56,003 nucleotides of DNA from Clostridia bacterium (GTDB lineage: Bacteria > Bacillota > Clostridia > Christensenellales > Borkfalkiaceae), in assembly GCA_028720205.1 (NCBI GenBank), contig JAQYLE010000027.1, positions 1 to 56,003 on the forward strand, read 5' to 3'. The notes beneath the pieces are model-generated. The model made no database searches. It had not been told where the DNA came from and was given only the letters and a program-made list of their open reading frames with translations. This document shows, piece by piece, positions 8,304 through 17,922 of this stretch (its first letter is position 1; each line of letters begins with the position of its first letter). Made by a program: the position numbers and the translations under genes.

Positions 8304-9539
8304 ATGAACTTTTTTGAAGCGCTTTCCGAATACGATGCGGAGGTTGCGGCGGCTTGCGGCGAAGAACTCGAACGGCAGAGGAACAATATCGAGTTGATTG
8401 CCTCGGAAAATATCGTTTCGAAAGCGGTGCTTCTGGCGGCGGGGGGGATTCTCACCAACAAATACGCGGAAGGTTACCCCGGCAAGCGTTATTACGGCGG
8501 TTGCGCGTATGTGGATAAAGTGGAAGATCTTGCCCGCGAACGCGCGAAAAAACTGTTCGGCGCGGAGCACGCCAACGTGCAGCCGCATTGCGGCGCAAAC
8601 GCCAATCTGGCGGCGTTCTTCGCTTTTTTACAGCCCGGCGATACGGTAATGGGCATGAATTTACAGCAGGGCGGTCACCTTTCCCACGGCTCGCCCGTGA
8701 ATATTTCGGGCAAGTATTTTAACGTTGTGCCTTACGGAGTCAACCCCGAAACGGAGCGTATCGATTACGACGAAATGCGCAAAATCGCTCTGGAATGCCG
8801 CCCGAAACTGATTGTGGCAGGCGCCAGCGCGTATTCCCGCATTATCGATTTCAAGCGTTGCCGCGAGATTGCGGACGAAGTCGGCGCGTATTTAATGGTG
8901 GACATGGCGCATATCGCGGGACTTGTTGCGGCAGGACTTCATCCTTCGCCGGTACCGTATGCCGACGTGGTAACCACCACCACGCACAAGACGCTGCGCG
9001 GACCGCGCGGCGGCATGATTTTATGTAAGGAAAAATACGCGAAGCAGATAGATAAAGCGGTTTTTCCGGGTACGCAGGGCGGACCTTTAATGCACATCAT
9101 CGCGGCGAAAGCGGTGGCTTTGGGCGAGGCGCTTACGCCCGAATTCAAAGAGTATCAGAAACAAATCGTTAAAAACGCGGCGCGCCTTGCCGATAAGTTG
9201 CAACGTTACGGCGTGGATCTGGTTTCGGGCGGCACGGATAACCATTTAATGCTGTTGCGCCTTACTAAATACGGCGTAACGGGCAAGGAACTTGAAAAGC
9301 GGCTCGACGAAGTACATATCACGGCAAATAAAAACACCGTACCCAACGAAACGCTTTCGCCGTTTATCACAAGCGGCTTGCGTATCGGTACGCCCGCCGT
9401 CACTTCGCGCGGATTCAAAGAGGCGGAAATGGACCTCATCGCAAAGTGGATTTACGAGGGAATCACCGATTTCGAAAGCAAGAAAAAAGAAATATCCGAA
9501 GGCGTAAGCGAACTGTGCGCCCGTTTTCCCGTTTATTGA
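8304..9539 (+). CDS. glyA: Serine hydroxymethyltransferase
   Basis: A PLP enzyme of 411 residues (normal length) that interconverts serine plus tetrahydrofolate with glycine plus 5,10-methylene-THF in the cytoplasm, feeding one-carbon units to purine and thymidylate synthesis. Visible marks are [37 protein letters not shown], and the PLP-lysine site [15 protein letters not shown] (Lys near 229). GGAGAAAAGGCG precedes the ATG. It has its own promoter, and guaB, also linked to purine synthesis, follows 115 bases later. Confidence 0.98.
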   Translation: MNFFEALSEYDAEVAAACGEELERQRNNIELIASENIVSKAVLLAAGGILTNKYAEGYPGKRYYGGCAYVDKVEDLARERAKKLFGAEHANVQPHCGANANLAAFFAFLQPGDTVMGMNLQQGGHLSHGSPVNISGKYFNVVPYGVNPETERIDYDEMRKIALECRPKLIVAGASAYSRIIDFKRCREIADEVGAYLMVDMAHIAGLVAAGLHPSPVPYADVVTTTTHKTLRGPRGGMILCKEKYAKQIDKAVFPGTQGGPLMHIIAAKAVALGEALTPEFKEYQKQIVKNAARLADKLQRYGVDLVSGGTDNHLMLLRLTKYGVTGKELEKRLDEVHITANKNTVPNETLSPFITSGLRIGTPAVTSRGFKEAEMDLIAKWIYEGITDFESKKKEISEGVSELCARFPVY

Positions 9540-9545
9540 TCGGTG

Positions 9546-9573
9546 ATCGATTATCGCAGATCGGTTATCGCAG
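9546..9573 (+). repeat. 14-bp tandem duplication just after the glyA stop
   Basis: ATCGATTATCGCAG (9546-9559) is followed directly by ATCGGTTATCGCAG (9560-9573), 13 of 14 bases identical; a partial unit overlaps the stop codon. A small hairpin (CCGGCG/CGCCGG, 9597-9613) without a T tract follows. Confidence 0.7.
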
Positions 9574-9654
9574 AACTTTTTATAACCAACGTCGCACCGG
9601 CGGTTTGCGCCGGATAAAAATACACTGTATAAAACGAAAAAAGGAGAAACGCTT

Positions 9655-11160
9655 ATGGCGCAATACATCAACGAACCGTCGCATACTTTTAACGAATACC
9701 TTCTGATCCCCGGCTATTCTTCCGCGGAAGCGATTCCCGCAAACGTGTCTTTAAAAACGCCGCTGGTAAAATTCAAAAAAGGCGAACAACCAAAAATTAC
9801 AATGAATATTCCCATGGTTTCGGCAATCATGCAGTCGGTTTCGGGCGATAAAATGGCGATTGCTCTGGCTACGGAAGGCGGCGTGTCGTTTATATACGGT
9901 TCGCAGTCGGTAGAGGACGAAGCGGCGATGGTGGCGCGCGCCAAAAATTACAAAGCGGGCTTCGTCACCAGCGATTCCAACGTTTCGCCCGAAGATACGC
10001 TGGAAGATATTATTAAATTAAAAGAAAAAACAGGGCATTCCACGGTGGCGGTAACCGAGGACGGCACGGCGGAAGGCAAACTGGTGGGAATAGTAACCAG
10101 CCGCGATTATCGCGTAAGCCGTATGGATAAAACCACGAAAGTGAAGGAATTCATGACGCCGTTTTCCCGCCTGGTAACGGCGCCCGAAGGCGTTTCGTTA
10201 AAAGAGGCCAACGACATCATCTGGGATAATAAACTCAATTCTTTGCCCATTATAAAAAAAGACGGCAGACTCTGCTGTTTTGTATTCCGCAAAGATTACG
10301 ATTCGCATAAACAAAACCCCGACGAACTGTTAGACGAGCAGAAGCGCTACGTGGTGGGCGCGGGCATCAACACGCGCGATTACGCCGAACGCGTTCCCGC
10401 CCTGATCGACGCGGGCGCGGACGTACTCTGCATCGATTCGTCCGAAGGTTTTTCCGAATGGCAGAAGCGCACGCTTTCCTGGATACGCGAACGCTACGGC
10501 GACAGCGTGAAAGTGGGCGCGGGCAACGTGGTGGACGCGGACGGATTCCGTTTTCTTGCCGACTGCGGCGCCGACTTTATAAAAGTGGGTATCGGCGGCG
10601 GCTCGATCTGTATCACGCGCGAAACCAAGGGAATCGGCAGAGGACAAGCCACCGCCCTGATCGAAGTGTGCAAAGAACGCGATAAGTATTTTCAGGAGAC
10701 GGGCGTGTATATTCCCGTGTGTTCCGACGGCGGTATCGTGTACGATCACCATATTACGCTGGCGCTTGCCATGGGCGCGGACTTTGTAATGCTGGGCAGA
10801 TATTTCGCGCGGTTCGACGAAAGCCCCACCAACAAAATCATGATGGGCGGCAACTATTTCAAGGAATATTGGGGCGAAGGTTCCGCCCGTGCGAGAAACT
10901 GGCAGAGATACGATCTGGGCGGCGATAAAAAACTCTCGTTCGAAGAGGGCGTCGATTCGTACGTGCCGTATGCGGGCAAACTCAAAGACAACGTGGCGAT
11001 TTCGCTTTCCAAAGTGAAATCCACCATGTGCAACTGCGGCGCGCTCACCATCAAGGAGTTGCAGCAGAAAGCCAAACTCACGCTGGTTTCGGAAACGAGT
11101 ATCGTGGAGGGCGGCGCGCACGACGTTATTCCCAAAGAAAAAACGCAATCGGTTAAGTAG
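9655..11160 (+). CDS. guaB: IMP dehydrogenase
   Basis: Oxidises IMP to XMP with NAD, the committed step of GMP synthesis. It has 501 residues: a TIM barrel with an inserted pair of CBS modules (about residues 95-220, seen in [12 protein letters not shown] and [16 protein letters not shown]). The catalytic loop is [10 protein letters not shown] with Cys319, followed by KGIGRGQ; the flap region is [13 protein letters not shown]. The GGGSIC and [12 protein letters not shown] wording differs from the classical GPGSICTTR and marks the longer clostridial-type subfamily. A C-terminal [14 protein letters not shown] segment binds the monovalent cation region. AAGGAG lies before the ATG. A terminator follows. 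Confidence 0.95.
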   Translation: MAQYINEPSHTFNEYLLIPGYSSAEAIPANVSLKTPLVKFKKGEQPKITMNIPMVSAIMQSVSGDKMAIALATEGGVSFIYGSQSVEDEAAMVARAKNYKAGFVTSDSNVSPEDTLEDIIKLKEKTGHSTVAVTEDGTAEGKLVGIVTSRDYRVSRMDKTTKVKEFMTPFSRLVTAPEGVSLKEANDIIWDNKLNSLPIIKKDGRLCCFVFRKDYDSHKQNPDELLDEQKRYVVGAGINTRDYAERVPALIDAGADVLCIDSSEGFSEWQKRTLSWIRERYGDSVKVGAGNVVDADGFRFLADCGADFIKVGIGGGSICITRETKGIGRGQATALIEVCKERDKYFQETGVYIPVCSDGGIVYDHHITLALAMGADFVMLGRYFARFDESPTNKIMMGGNYFKEYWGEGSARARNWQRYDLGGDKKLSFEEGVDSYVPYAGKLKDNVAISLSKVKSTMCNCGALTIKELQQKAKLTLVSETSIVEGGAHDVIPKEKTQSVK

Positions 11161-11206
11161 CGCGTTTTAAAAACAAGATAAAGCGCTATGTCAGGCAGAG
11201 TACATA

Positions 11207-11252
11207 AAATACGGTAAATAAATACGGTAAAAAAATACGGTAAAAAAACGGT
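11207..11252 (+). repeat. Imperfect tandem repeat of AATACGGTAA units
   Basis: Four consecutive copies of a roughly 13-base A-rich unit with core AATACGGTAA (the last reduced to AAACGGT) lie between guaB and its terminator. Confidence 0.7.
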
Positions 11253-11254
11253 TG

Positions 11255-11281
11255 AAAAAGGGCGGAATTCCGCCTTTTTTT
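11255..11281 (+). terminator. Terminator after guaB
   Basis: The perfect palindrome GGCGGAATTCCGCC (11261-11274) is flanked by an A-rich left side and a seven-T tract on the right. The A/T flanks extend the stem to about 12 pairs. Confidence 0.85.
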
Positions 11282-11323
11282 CTATTCGGAAAACAGTTTT
11301 TTTCGTTATCCCCGTCAGTTATC

Positions 11324-11352
11324 TTGACAAACGCAGCGAAATATACTATAAT
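11324..11352 (+). promoter_or_regulatory. Sigma-A promoter for the CNNM/CBS gene
   Basis: TTGACA (11324-11329), a 17-base spacer and TATAAT (11347-11352), directly after the guaB terminator and 50 bases before the CDS. It shows that the in-frame ATG at 11252 is not the real start. Confidence 0.9.
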
Positions 11353-11401
11353 AAACAATCGGAAAGGCGGCAAACTTCAAAACCTTTCCACGGAGGACAC
11401 A

Positions 11402-12697
11402 ATGGTACCCCTAACTATTTCGGTCGTCGTACTGATAATTTTTTCGGGACTTTTTTCCGCTACGGAAACGGCGTATTCCTGCGCCAACCGCATAAAATTA
11501 AAAAGTATGGCGGCGCTTGGCAAGAAACACGCCGATCGGGTATGCAAATTCGCGGAAGAAAAATACGATAAACTCATTACGACGATTCTGATCGGCAACA
11601 ATATCGTAAATCTGACGGCTTCGGCGCTTGCCACCGTGCTTTTTTCCCGCCTGCTTGTAAATTCCTCGCTGGATTCCACTACGATTTCCACGATTGTAAT
11701 GACGACGGCGGTCTTGATTTTCGGCGAAATAACGCCCAAATATTTTGCGGCGGTGTATCCCGAAAAATTTGCCTTCTGGCTGTATCCGTTCGTGCAGGTG
11801 TGCTACTGGCTTTTCCTGCCGCTGGGCTATGTGTTCAACGGCTATAAAAAACTGCTGGCGCGCATTTTCCGCTTAAAGCCCAACGATACGATCACCGACG
11901 AGGAACTCATATCGCTCGTCAACGAGGCGGAAGAGGACGGAACGTTGAAAGAGGACGAATCGGAACTGGTGCGTTCCGCCCTGGAATTCGACGATCTGAA
12001 AGTAGAGGATATTCTCGTTCCGCGCGTAGACGTGGTGGCGGTGAACATAAACGCGAGTATGGACGAGATTTTCGCGTTGTTTAAAGAAAATTGCTATTCG
12101 CGTCTGCCCGTATATAAAGACACCATCGATAACGTGATAGGGCTGATTCACGAGCGCGATTTTTACACCGCGTATCTTGGCGGCGACAAAGAGATTGCTC
12201 ACGTAGTGCAGGAAATTGCTTTCACAACCGAATACACGCGTATTTCCGCGCTGTTAAAGCAATTGCAGAAGCAGAAAATACACATGGCTGCCGTATCGGA
12301 CGAATACGGCGGACTGGTGGGCATCGTTACGCTGGAAGACATTCTGGAAGAACTCGTCGGCGAAATCTGGGACGAACACGACGAAGAAGAAGTGCTGTAC
12401 GGCAGAATCTCCGAAGGCGAATACTGGGTGGACGGCAAGTGCGATTTAGAAACGTTTTTCGGTTTGTACGATATCGGCGAAGAGGACGAGAACTTCGAGG
12501 CGAATACCGTAGGCGGCTGGGTGATGGAAAAATACGGCGGCATACCGCCCGTAGGCGAAGTGCTCCGCTATAAATTTCTGGAAATAAAAGTAGTTAAAAC
12601 CACAAAGCAGAAAGTGCTGAAAATCCGTTCCCGCCGCGCGGACGAAGACGTCGGGGACGAAAAAGCGGAAGAAAAACGCAGAAAAAGCGACGAATAA
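11402..12697 (+). CDS. CNNM-domain / CBS-pair / CorC-HlyC membrane protein (hemolysin-family, TlyC/YrkA type)
   Basis: A 431-residue membrane protein. The order is: DUF21/CNNM transmembrane domain (residues 1-180, three or four helices with the ATETAYSCANRIKLK motif), a CBS pair (about 205-330, seen in VEDILVPRVDVVAVN, RLPVYKDTIDNVIGL, AAVSDEYGGLVGIVTLEDILEE), then a C-terminal CorC_HlyC domain (about 340-425). Related proteins act in magnesium or cobalt efflux and homeostasis; the hemolysin name is historic. The start was placed at 11402 because CGGAGG sits seven bases upstream and the promoter and guaB terminator lie inside the longer frame. The very acidic and basic tail (DEKAEEKRRKSDE) is cytoplasmic. 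Confidence 0.93.
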   Translation: MVPLTISVVVLIIFSGLFSATETAYSCANRIKLKSMAALGKKHADRVCKFAEEKYDKLITTILIGNNIVNLTASALATVLFSRLLVNSSLDSTTISTIVMTTAVLIFGEITPKYFAAVYPEKFAFWLYPFVQVCYWLFLPLGYVFNGYKKLLARIFRLKPNDTITDEELISLVNEAEEDGTLKEDESELVRSALEFDDLKVEDILVPRVDVVAVNINASMDEIFALFKENCYSRLPVYKDTIDNVIGLIHERDFYTAYLGGDKEIAHVVQEIAFTTEYTRISALLKQLQKQKIHMAAVSDEYGGLVGIVTLEDILEELVGEIWDEHDEEEVLYGRISEGEYWVDGKCDLETFFGLYDIGEEDENFEANTVGGWVMEKYGGIPPVGEVLRYKFLEIKVVKTTKQKVLKIRSRRADEDVGDEKAEEKRRKSDE

Positions 12698-12778
12698 GGC
12701 CGCAGACTTCCGCGATGATATTTTAACTTTTAACTTATACGCGTTTTTTCGAAAAATTATCAGTAAGAGGTAAAAAAC

Positions 12779-13792
12779 ATGCAGACGATTCTGGTTACGG
12801 GCGGATCGGGATATATCGGTTCGCACACGGTTCTTGAACTTTTAAACAAAGGGTACGAAGCGGTGGTGACGGATAATCTTTGCAATTCCAGCAAAGAAAG
12901 CCTTCGCCGCGTGGAAGAACTCACGGGCAAAAAAGTGGCTTTTTACGAAACGGATATCCGCGACAAAGAGGGGCTGGATAAAATTTTCAAGGCGCACAAA
13001 ATCGACGCGGTCATTCATTTCGCGGGGTTGAAAGCGGTGGGCGAAAGTTGCCGCATTCCTTTGAAGTATTACGATAATAACATAGGCGGCACGGTGGCGC
13101 TTTTAGAAGTAATGCAGAATAACAACGTAAAGAAGATAATTTTCTCTTCCTCCGCCACGGTGTACGGCACGCCCGAACGTCTGCCGCTGGACGAAAACTG
13201 CCGCCTTTCCACCACAAATCCGTACGGCAGCACCAAACTGATGCTTGAAACGGTATTGCAGGACGTGTATAAAGCGGATAACGAATGGAACGTGATACTG
13301 CTTCGTTATTTCAATCCCGTAGGCGCGCACGAAAGCGGCAGAATCGGCGAGGATCCCAAAGGGATTCCCAACAATTTAATGCCGTACGTGGCGCAGGTGG
13401 CCAGCGGAAAATTAAAATGTATCCGCGTGTTCGGCAACGATTACGATACGCCGGACGGCACGGGCGTGCGCGATTATATTCACGTGGTTGATCTGGCGCT
13501 GGGGCATATCGCGGCGATAGAGCATTGCGCGGAAGCGGGCGTGCATATCTACAACCTCGGCACGGGGCGCGGATACAGCGTTATGGATATGATTCACGCG
13601 TTTGAAAAGGCGTGCGGAAAAAAACTGCCTTACGAAATCTGCCCGCGCCGCAGCGGCGACATCGCGGCGTGCTACGCCTGCCCGGACAAAGCGGAAAAAG
13701 AACTGCATTGGAAGGCAAAGTACGGCATAGAAGAAATGTGCGCTTCGCAGTGGAAGTGGCAGAGCAATAACCCTAACGGGTACGAGCGATAA
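12779..13792 (+). CDS. galE: UDP-glucose 4-epimerase
   Basis: An extended short-chain dehydrogenase of 337 residues, the usual GalE size. It interconverts UDP-glucose and UDP-galactose using tightly bound NAD, supplying precursors for cell-surface glycans or galactose use. Marks: the Rossmann motif [12 protein letters not shown] near the N-terminus, [11 protein letters not shown], the SSSATVYG segment with the catalytic Ser, and YxxxK at Tyr149 and Lys153 (NPYGSTK). The ribosome site AGAGG is ten bases upstream. The next gene begins seven bases after the stop and has no clear ribosome site, so it is probably coupled. Confidence 0.96.
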   Translation: MQTILVTGGSGYIGSHTVLELLNKGYEAVVTDNLCNSSKESLRRVEELTGKKVAFYETDIRDKEGLDKIFKAHKIDAVIHFAGLKAVGESCRIPLKYYDNNIGGTVALLEVMQNNNVKKIIFSSSATVYGTPERLPLDENCRLSTTNPYGSTKLMLETVLQDVYKADNEWNVILLRYFNPVGAHESGRIGEDPKGIPNNLMPYVAQVASGKLKCIRVFGNDYDTPDGTGVRDYIHVVDLALGHIAAIEHCAEAGVHIYNLGTGRGYSVMDMIHAFEKACGKKLPYEICPRRSGDIAACYACPDKAEKELHWKAKYGIEEMCASQWKWQSNNPNGYER

Positions 13793-13798
13793 TTTTCC

Positions 13799-14515
13799 GT
13801 GAAACATACGGAAACCGGCACGGTTTTTTCCGCGTTGCCGTTTACATACGAAACGGTGTTTTCCCGCCGCAAAACGCTGTCGGTCGGCGTGGATTGTACG
13901 GGGAAAGTAACGGTGCGCGCGCCCGCGCGTTGTTCGCCGCAAAGAATTTTAAATTTTCTGCGCGAAAAAAGCGGCTGGGTGCAAAAGCAGGTAAACCACG
14001 CGCTGTCCGCGTTGCCCGCGCAAGGCGTGCCGCATGCGGCGGAAAACGGCGTTTCGTTTCCGCTGTTCGGCAAAACCGTTAGCATAGCGTTGTATTCGCA
14101 GGGCGGAGAGGAAAAAGCAAAGCCGGCGCGGCTTTGCGGCGACGTGTTGTACCTTTCCGCAGATGAACCGGAAACGCGGCTCGTCCGTTTTTTAAAAAAG
14201 ACGGCGAAAGAATTTTTCACGCGCGAAACGCAGGCGGTTGCGGCGCGTATGGGCGCTGAATACGCCTCGGTTTCGGTGAACGGCGCGAAAACGCGTTGGG
14301 GTTCGTGTTCGTACGATAATAAATTGCATTTTTCGTATCGCCTGATTTACGCGGAAGAAGAAATCGCGCGGTACGTCGTCGTCCACGAACTTGCGCATAC
14401 CTTCGAAAAGAACCATTCCGCGCGGTTCTGGTCGATTGTGGAACGATACGAGCCGCAGTATAAAAAAAAGCGCGCGTTTTTAAAAGAGCACGCCTATTAT
14501 ATGGAGATTTTTTAA
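13799..14515 (+). CDS. YgjP-like (DUF45) M48-type metallopeptidase
   Basis: A 238-residue protein of the YgjP/SprT-like group. The zinc-peptidase motif HELAH occurs late (near residue 198), followed by the family's NHSARFW, which supplies the third ligand region. KTRWGSCSYDNKLHFSYRLI just upstream is the diagnostic YgjP stretch. Its substrate is not known; a homologue often sits next to type I restriction genes, but nothing of that kind is here. The start is a GTG at 13799, seven bases after galE, without a strong ribosome site, which suggests coupling to galE. An in-frame start further in cannot be excluded. Confidence 0.88.
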   Translation: MKHTETGTVFSALPFTYETVFSRRKTLSVGVDCTGKVTVRAPARCSPQRILNFLREKSGWVQKQVNHALSALPAQGVPHAAENGVSFPLFGKTVSIALYSQGGEEKAKPARLCGDVLYLSADEPETRLVRFLKKTAKEFFTRETQAVAARMGAEYASVSVNGAKTRWGSCSYDNKLHFSYRLIYAEEEIARYVVVHELAHTFEKNHSARFWSIVERYEPQYKKKRAFLKEHAYYMEIF

Positions 14516-14581
14516 ATTTTCGGCGTTATTGCAAGCGGCGCTAAGAAAAAATCCGTTTGAAACGTCGGCGTGCGGGGCATA

Positions 14582-14608
14582 ATGCTTACGCGGTACGCCG
14601 TAAAGCAT
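14582..14608 (+). other. Hairpin upstream of sufC
   Basis: ATGCTTACG (14582-14590) and CGTAAAGCAT (14599-14608) pair with one bulged base. There is no T tract. It lies in the 138-base gap before sufC and could be a weak terminator for the peptidase gene or a leader structure. Confidence 0.4.
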
Positions 14609-14653
14609 GAGGCAAAACGCAGGGCGGAAAAAAACGGAGCGGAGTAATAACAA

Positions 14654-15418
14654 ATGATTGAATTACGCAACATTACCTATCACGTAAAAGACGAAGCCGG
14701 CGAAAAGGACGTGCTCGACGACGTATCTTTAACGCTCGGCGGGCGTTTCGTTGCGCTGACGGGGCCGAACGGCGGCGGAAAATCAACGCTTGCCAAAGTG
14801 ATAGCGGGCATAATCCGCCCCACGAGCGGAAAAGTATTCTGGAACGGCGAGGATATAACCGATCTTTCCGTAACGGAGCGGGCGAAAAAGGGTATTTCGT
14901 ACGCCTTTCAGCAACCCGTGCGCTTTAAAGGACTAACGGTAAAAGATCTGCTTTCGATAGCGGCGGGCAAAAACGCCACGGTGGCTTCGGCGTGCGAATA
15001 TCTTTCGGAAGTAGGACTTTGCGCGCGGGATTATCTGGACAGAGAAGTAAACGCCTCGCTTTCGGGCGGGGAACTCAAACGCATCGAAATCGCCACGATT
15101 TTAGCGCGCGGCACAAAACTTTCTTTGTTCGACGAGCCCGAAGCGGGCATCGATTTATGGAGTTTTTCCAATCTGATTAGCGTATTCGAAACGATGCGGG
15201 AAAAAACGCGCGGCGATATCGTAATCATTTCGCATCAGGAGCGCATTTTAAGCGTAGCGGACGAGATTATCGTTCTTTCGGGCGGCAAAGTGCAAAAACA
15301 GGGCGCAAGAGCGGAGATACTGCCGGCAATTTTAAATTCGGGCGCAACGTGCAAAACGCTGGAAAGCAAGTTAGAAAAGGCGGCGCAATCGGGCGCCGCA
15401 CGTCGCGACAGAGCGTAG
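14654..15418 (+). CDS. sufC: Fe-S cluster assembly ATPase SufC (SmsC-like)
   Basis: A 254-residue cytoplasmic ABC-type ATPase of Fe-S cluster assembly. Walker A is GPNGGGKST (about 37-45). The signature SGGELKRIEIA (about 136-146) is diagnostic of SufC rather than of a transporter ATPase, and it is followed by Walker B LSLFDEPEAGID and the switch histidine (IIISHQERI). The next gene, 15 bases on, encodes a SufB-family scaffold protein. No sufS, sufU or separate sufD is nearby. This two-gene layout fits the minimal SUF-like system (SmsCB) described as ancestral in anaerobic bacteria and archaea. Confidence 0.95.
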   Translation: MIELRNITYHVKDEAGEKDVLDDVSLTLGGRFVALTGPNGGGKSTLAKVIAGIIRPTSGKVFWNGEDITDLSVTERAKKGISYAFQQPVRFKGLTVKDLLSIAAGKNATVASACEYLSEVGLCARDYLDREVNASLSGGELKRIEIATILARGTKLSLFDEPEAGIDLWSFSNLISVFETMREKTRGDIVIISHQERILSVADEIIVLSGGKVQKQGARAEILPAILNSGATCKTLESKLEKAAQSGAARRDRA

Positions 15419-15433
15419 GGGAGGCGAACGACA

Positions 15434-16354
15434 ATGGACGCGTTGGAACGTGATTTACTTTTAAAAATCGCCGATCTGCACGGCGTGCCCGAGGGGGCGT
15501 ATAACCTTCGCGAAAACGGGAAGTCCGCCGGCAGGCGCTCTACCGAAAATATCGTGATTTCGCCGCGGAAAGACGGTAAATCGGGCATAGATATCTTTAT
15601 TAAACCGAATACGAAAAACGAAAGCGTGCATATTCCCGTAATCATCAGCGAGGCGGGGTACGGCGAAACGGTGTACAACGACTTTTACGTAGGCGAGGGC
15701 AGCGACGTGCTGATTATCGCGGGGTGCGGTATACACAGTTGCGGCAAAGCCTCTTCCCGCCACGACGGCGTGCATACGTTTCACGTGGAACAAAACGCGA
15801 AAGTGAAATACGTGGAGCGGCATTACGGCGAAGGAGACGGCGAAGCGAAGCGCGTAATGAATCCCGAAACGGTTGTTTATCTTGCCGACGGCGCATACAT
15901 GGAGATGGAAACCACGCAGATTAAAGGCGTAGACGACACGCACCGCGTTACGCGCGCCACGCTGGGCGAAAAATCTCATATTACCATACGCGAAAAGATT
16001 TACACCAACGGCACGCAACGGGCGAGCACCGATTTTTCGGTGGATCTGAACGGCAAGGATTCGGGCGCGGACGTGGTTTCGCGGTCGGTGGCGGCGGAAC
16101 AATCGAAACAGAGTTTCCGTTCGGCGATGAACGGTAACGCGGCATGTCGCGGGCATACGGAGTGCGACGCCATCATCATGGACGAAGCGTCGGTTACGGC
16201 GGCGCCCTGTTTATCGGCAAACGACGTAAACGCGGAACTCGTGCACGAGGCGGCGATAGGCAAAATCGCGGGCGAGCAACTGATAAAACTGATGACGCTG
16301 GGGTTAAGCGAAAAAGAAGCGGAAGAACAGATTATAAAAGGCTTTTTGCATTGA
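15434..16354 (+). CDS. sufB: SufB/SufD-family Fe-S scaffold protein (SmsB-like)
   Basis: A 306-residue scaffold partner of SufC, clearly shorter than classical SufB (about 470). The core beta-helix domain is recognised by IIAGCGIHSCGKASSRHDG (about 95-113), by SFRSAMNGNAACRGHTECDAI, and by the C-terminal helical SufC-binding part with VHEAAIGKIAGEQLIKLMTLGLSEKEAEEQIIKGF. In SUF complexes this protein receives sulfur and iron and assembles the cluster. Since no separate SufD is present, it probably acts as a homodimer with SufC, as proposed for SmsCB. A weak GGGGAGGCG precedes the ATG. It is in one operon with sufC. The many Fe-S proteins encoded at 32-41 kb would be major clients. Confidence 0.93.
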   Translation: MDALERDLLLKIADLHGVPEGAYNLRENGKSAGRRSTENIVISPRKDGKSGIDIFIKPNTKNESVHIPVIISEAGYGETVYNDFYVGEGSDVLIIAGCGIHSCGKASSRHDGVHTFHVEQNAKVKYVERHYGEGDGEAKRVMNPETVVYLADGAYMEMETTQIKGVDDTHRVTRATLGEKSHITIREKIYTNGTQRASTDFSVDLNGKDSGADVVSRSVAAEQSKQSFRSAMNGNAACRGHTECDAIIMDEASVTAAPCLSANDVNAELVHEAAIGKIAGEQLIKLMTLGLSEKEAEEQIIKGFLH

Positions 16355-16431
16355 CGTAACGATAAAAAGCAAAACTTTGCGATAAAATTACCGGAAATAT
16401 TTAAAAACTCATACGGGAGGTACGAAAGAAA

Positions 16432-17808
16432 ATGAGCAAACTGGCATATAAAAGAACGAACGTATACGAAACGGCGGACGAAAAGACGATGAAAAATATC
16501 TTCGCCTATGCGGAGAGGTATAAAGAGTTCATCGACAAGGCTAAAACGGAACGCGAAGCGTGCGCGTACGTTGCGGCGGAAGCGGAAAAACAGGGTTATA
16601 AACCCTATGAGTTCGGTGCGAAGTTAAAACCGGGCGATAAAGTATATTACAACAACCGCGGTAAAAATATCTATCTCATCCGCGTGGGTACGGGCGACGT
16701 TAAAAAAGACGGGATACGTATCGTGGCGTCGCATATCGATAGTCCGCGCCTCGATTTAAAGCAGGTGCCGCTGTACGAATCCGACGGCGTGGCGCTTGCC
16801 AAAACGCATTATTACGGCGGCATTAAAAAATATCAGTGGACGACTATTCCGCTTGCTTTGCACGGCGCGGTGATTCTGGGCGACGGCAGTAAAAAAGAAG
16901 TCGTTATCGGCGAGGACGAAAACGACCCCGTATTCTATATCAGCGATCTGTTGCCGCACCTTTCGCAGAAACAGAACACCAAAACGCTTGCCGAGGCGTT
17001 TTCGGGCGAAGATCTGAATATCTGGCTGGGCAACGTTCCGTACACGGCGGCGAAAGAGGACGGCGACAAAACGGTAAAAGAAAATCTGCTCCATATTCTC
17101 TATGCAAAATACGGCATAAAGGAAGAGGATTTTCTTTCCGCGGAACTTTCGCTCGTTCCCGCATACAAAGCGCGCGACATCGGGTTCGACAGGGCGCTGA
17201 TCGGCGCGTACGGGCACGACGACCGCGTTTGTTCCTTCCCCGCGTATACCGCCTTGTTAGACGGTGAATCGCAGGATAAAACGGTGATGGTGGTGCTGGC
17301 GGATAAAGAGGAAATCGGCAGCGAAGGCAATACGGGTATGCAGTGCGCCGTGTTTACCGATCTTATCGACGTCATCGCCGATTCGTTCGGCACAACGTCG
17401 GCGGCGATCCGCGCGCGTTCGAAGTGCCTTTCGGCGGACGTAAACGCCGCGTACGACCCTAATTTCAAAGACGTGAACGAGCCGATGAATTCCACCTATC
17501 TTTCCTGCGGAGCGGGGCTTACCAAGTTTACGGGCGCGCGCGGTAAGAGCGGTTCGAACGACGCTTCCGCGGAATTTATGGCGGAAGTCCGCAAAATCTT
17601 TAACGACGAAGGCGTGATCTGGCAGACGGGCGAACTCGGCAAAGTAGATCAGGGCGGCGGCGGCACGGTGGCGAAATATATCGCCAACAGAAATATCGAC
17701 ACCGTAGATATCGGCGTGGCGGTTATTTCTATGCACTCGCCGTACGAAGTGATCTCCAAGGCGGACGTGTACGAAATGTACCTTGCCTGCAAGGCGTTTA
17801 TCAAATAA
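16432..17808 (+). CDS. M18-family aminopeptidase
   Basis: A 458-residue cytoplasmic zinc aminopeptidase of the M18 family (aspartyl/aminopeptidase I type), which forms tetrahedral dodecamers and trims N-terminal residues from peptides. Family marks are RIVASHIDSPRLDLKQVPLYE with the first metal histidine, the HYYGGIKKYQW segment, HDDRVCSFPAYTALLD, DKEEIGSEGNTGMQ with catalytic Glu and metal Glu, and the C-terminal VISMHSPYEVISKADVY with the last metal histidine. CGGGAGG lies 14 bases before the ATG. A terminator follows, so it is probably monocistronic. Confidence 0.93.
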   Translation: MSKLAYKRTNVYETADEKTMKNIFAYAERYKEFIDKAKTEREACAYVAAEAEKQGYKPYEFGAKLKPGDKVYYNNRGKNIYLIRVGTGDVKKDGIRIVASHIDSPRLDLKQVPLYESDGVALAKTHYYGGIKKYQWTTIPLALHGAVILGDGSKKEVVIGEDENDPVFYISDLLPHLSQKQNTKTLAEAFSGEDLNIWLGNVPYTAAKEDGDKTVKENLLHILYAKYGIKEEDFLSAELSLVPAYKARDIGFDRALIGAYGHDDRVCSFPAYTALLDGESQDKTVMVVLADKEEIGSEGNTGMQCAVFTDLIDVIADSFGTTSAAIRARSKCLSADVNAAYDPNFKDVNEPMNSTYLSCGAGLTKFTGARGKSGSNDASAEFMAEVRKIFNDEGVIWQTGELGKVDQGGGGTVAKYIANRNIDTVDIGVAVISMHSPYEVISKADVYEMYLACKAFIK

Positions 17809-17828
17809 GGTTTCCGAACCGTTTTTTC

Positions 17829-17883
17829 AAACGCGTTCTTTCCGTTTTTCGCCGCAGCAGGGTAAGCGGAAGGGCGCGTTTTT
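17829..17883 (+). terminator. Terminator after the M18 aminopeptidase gene
   Basis: AAACGCG plus TTCCG on the left pair with CGGAA plus CGCGTTT on the right across a short internal mismatch, followed by a T run. Confidence 0.6.
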
Positions 17884-17922
17884 GCATTTTTCAATCGCCG
17901 CGTACATAAGAAGGGGGAAACT

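Noticed and set aside
11252-11401. Longer N-terminus of the CNNM/CBS protein starting at 11252
   Set aside because: This stretch contains the guaB terminator and a perfect promoter; the ATG at 11402 has the good ribosome site.
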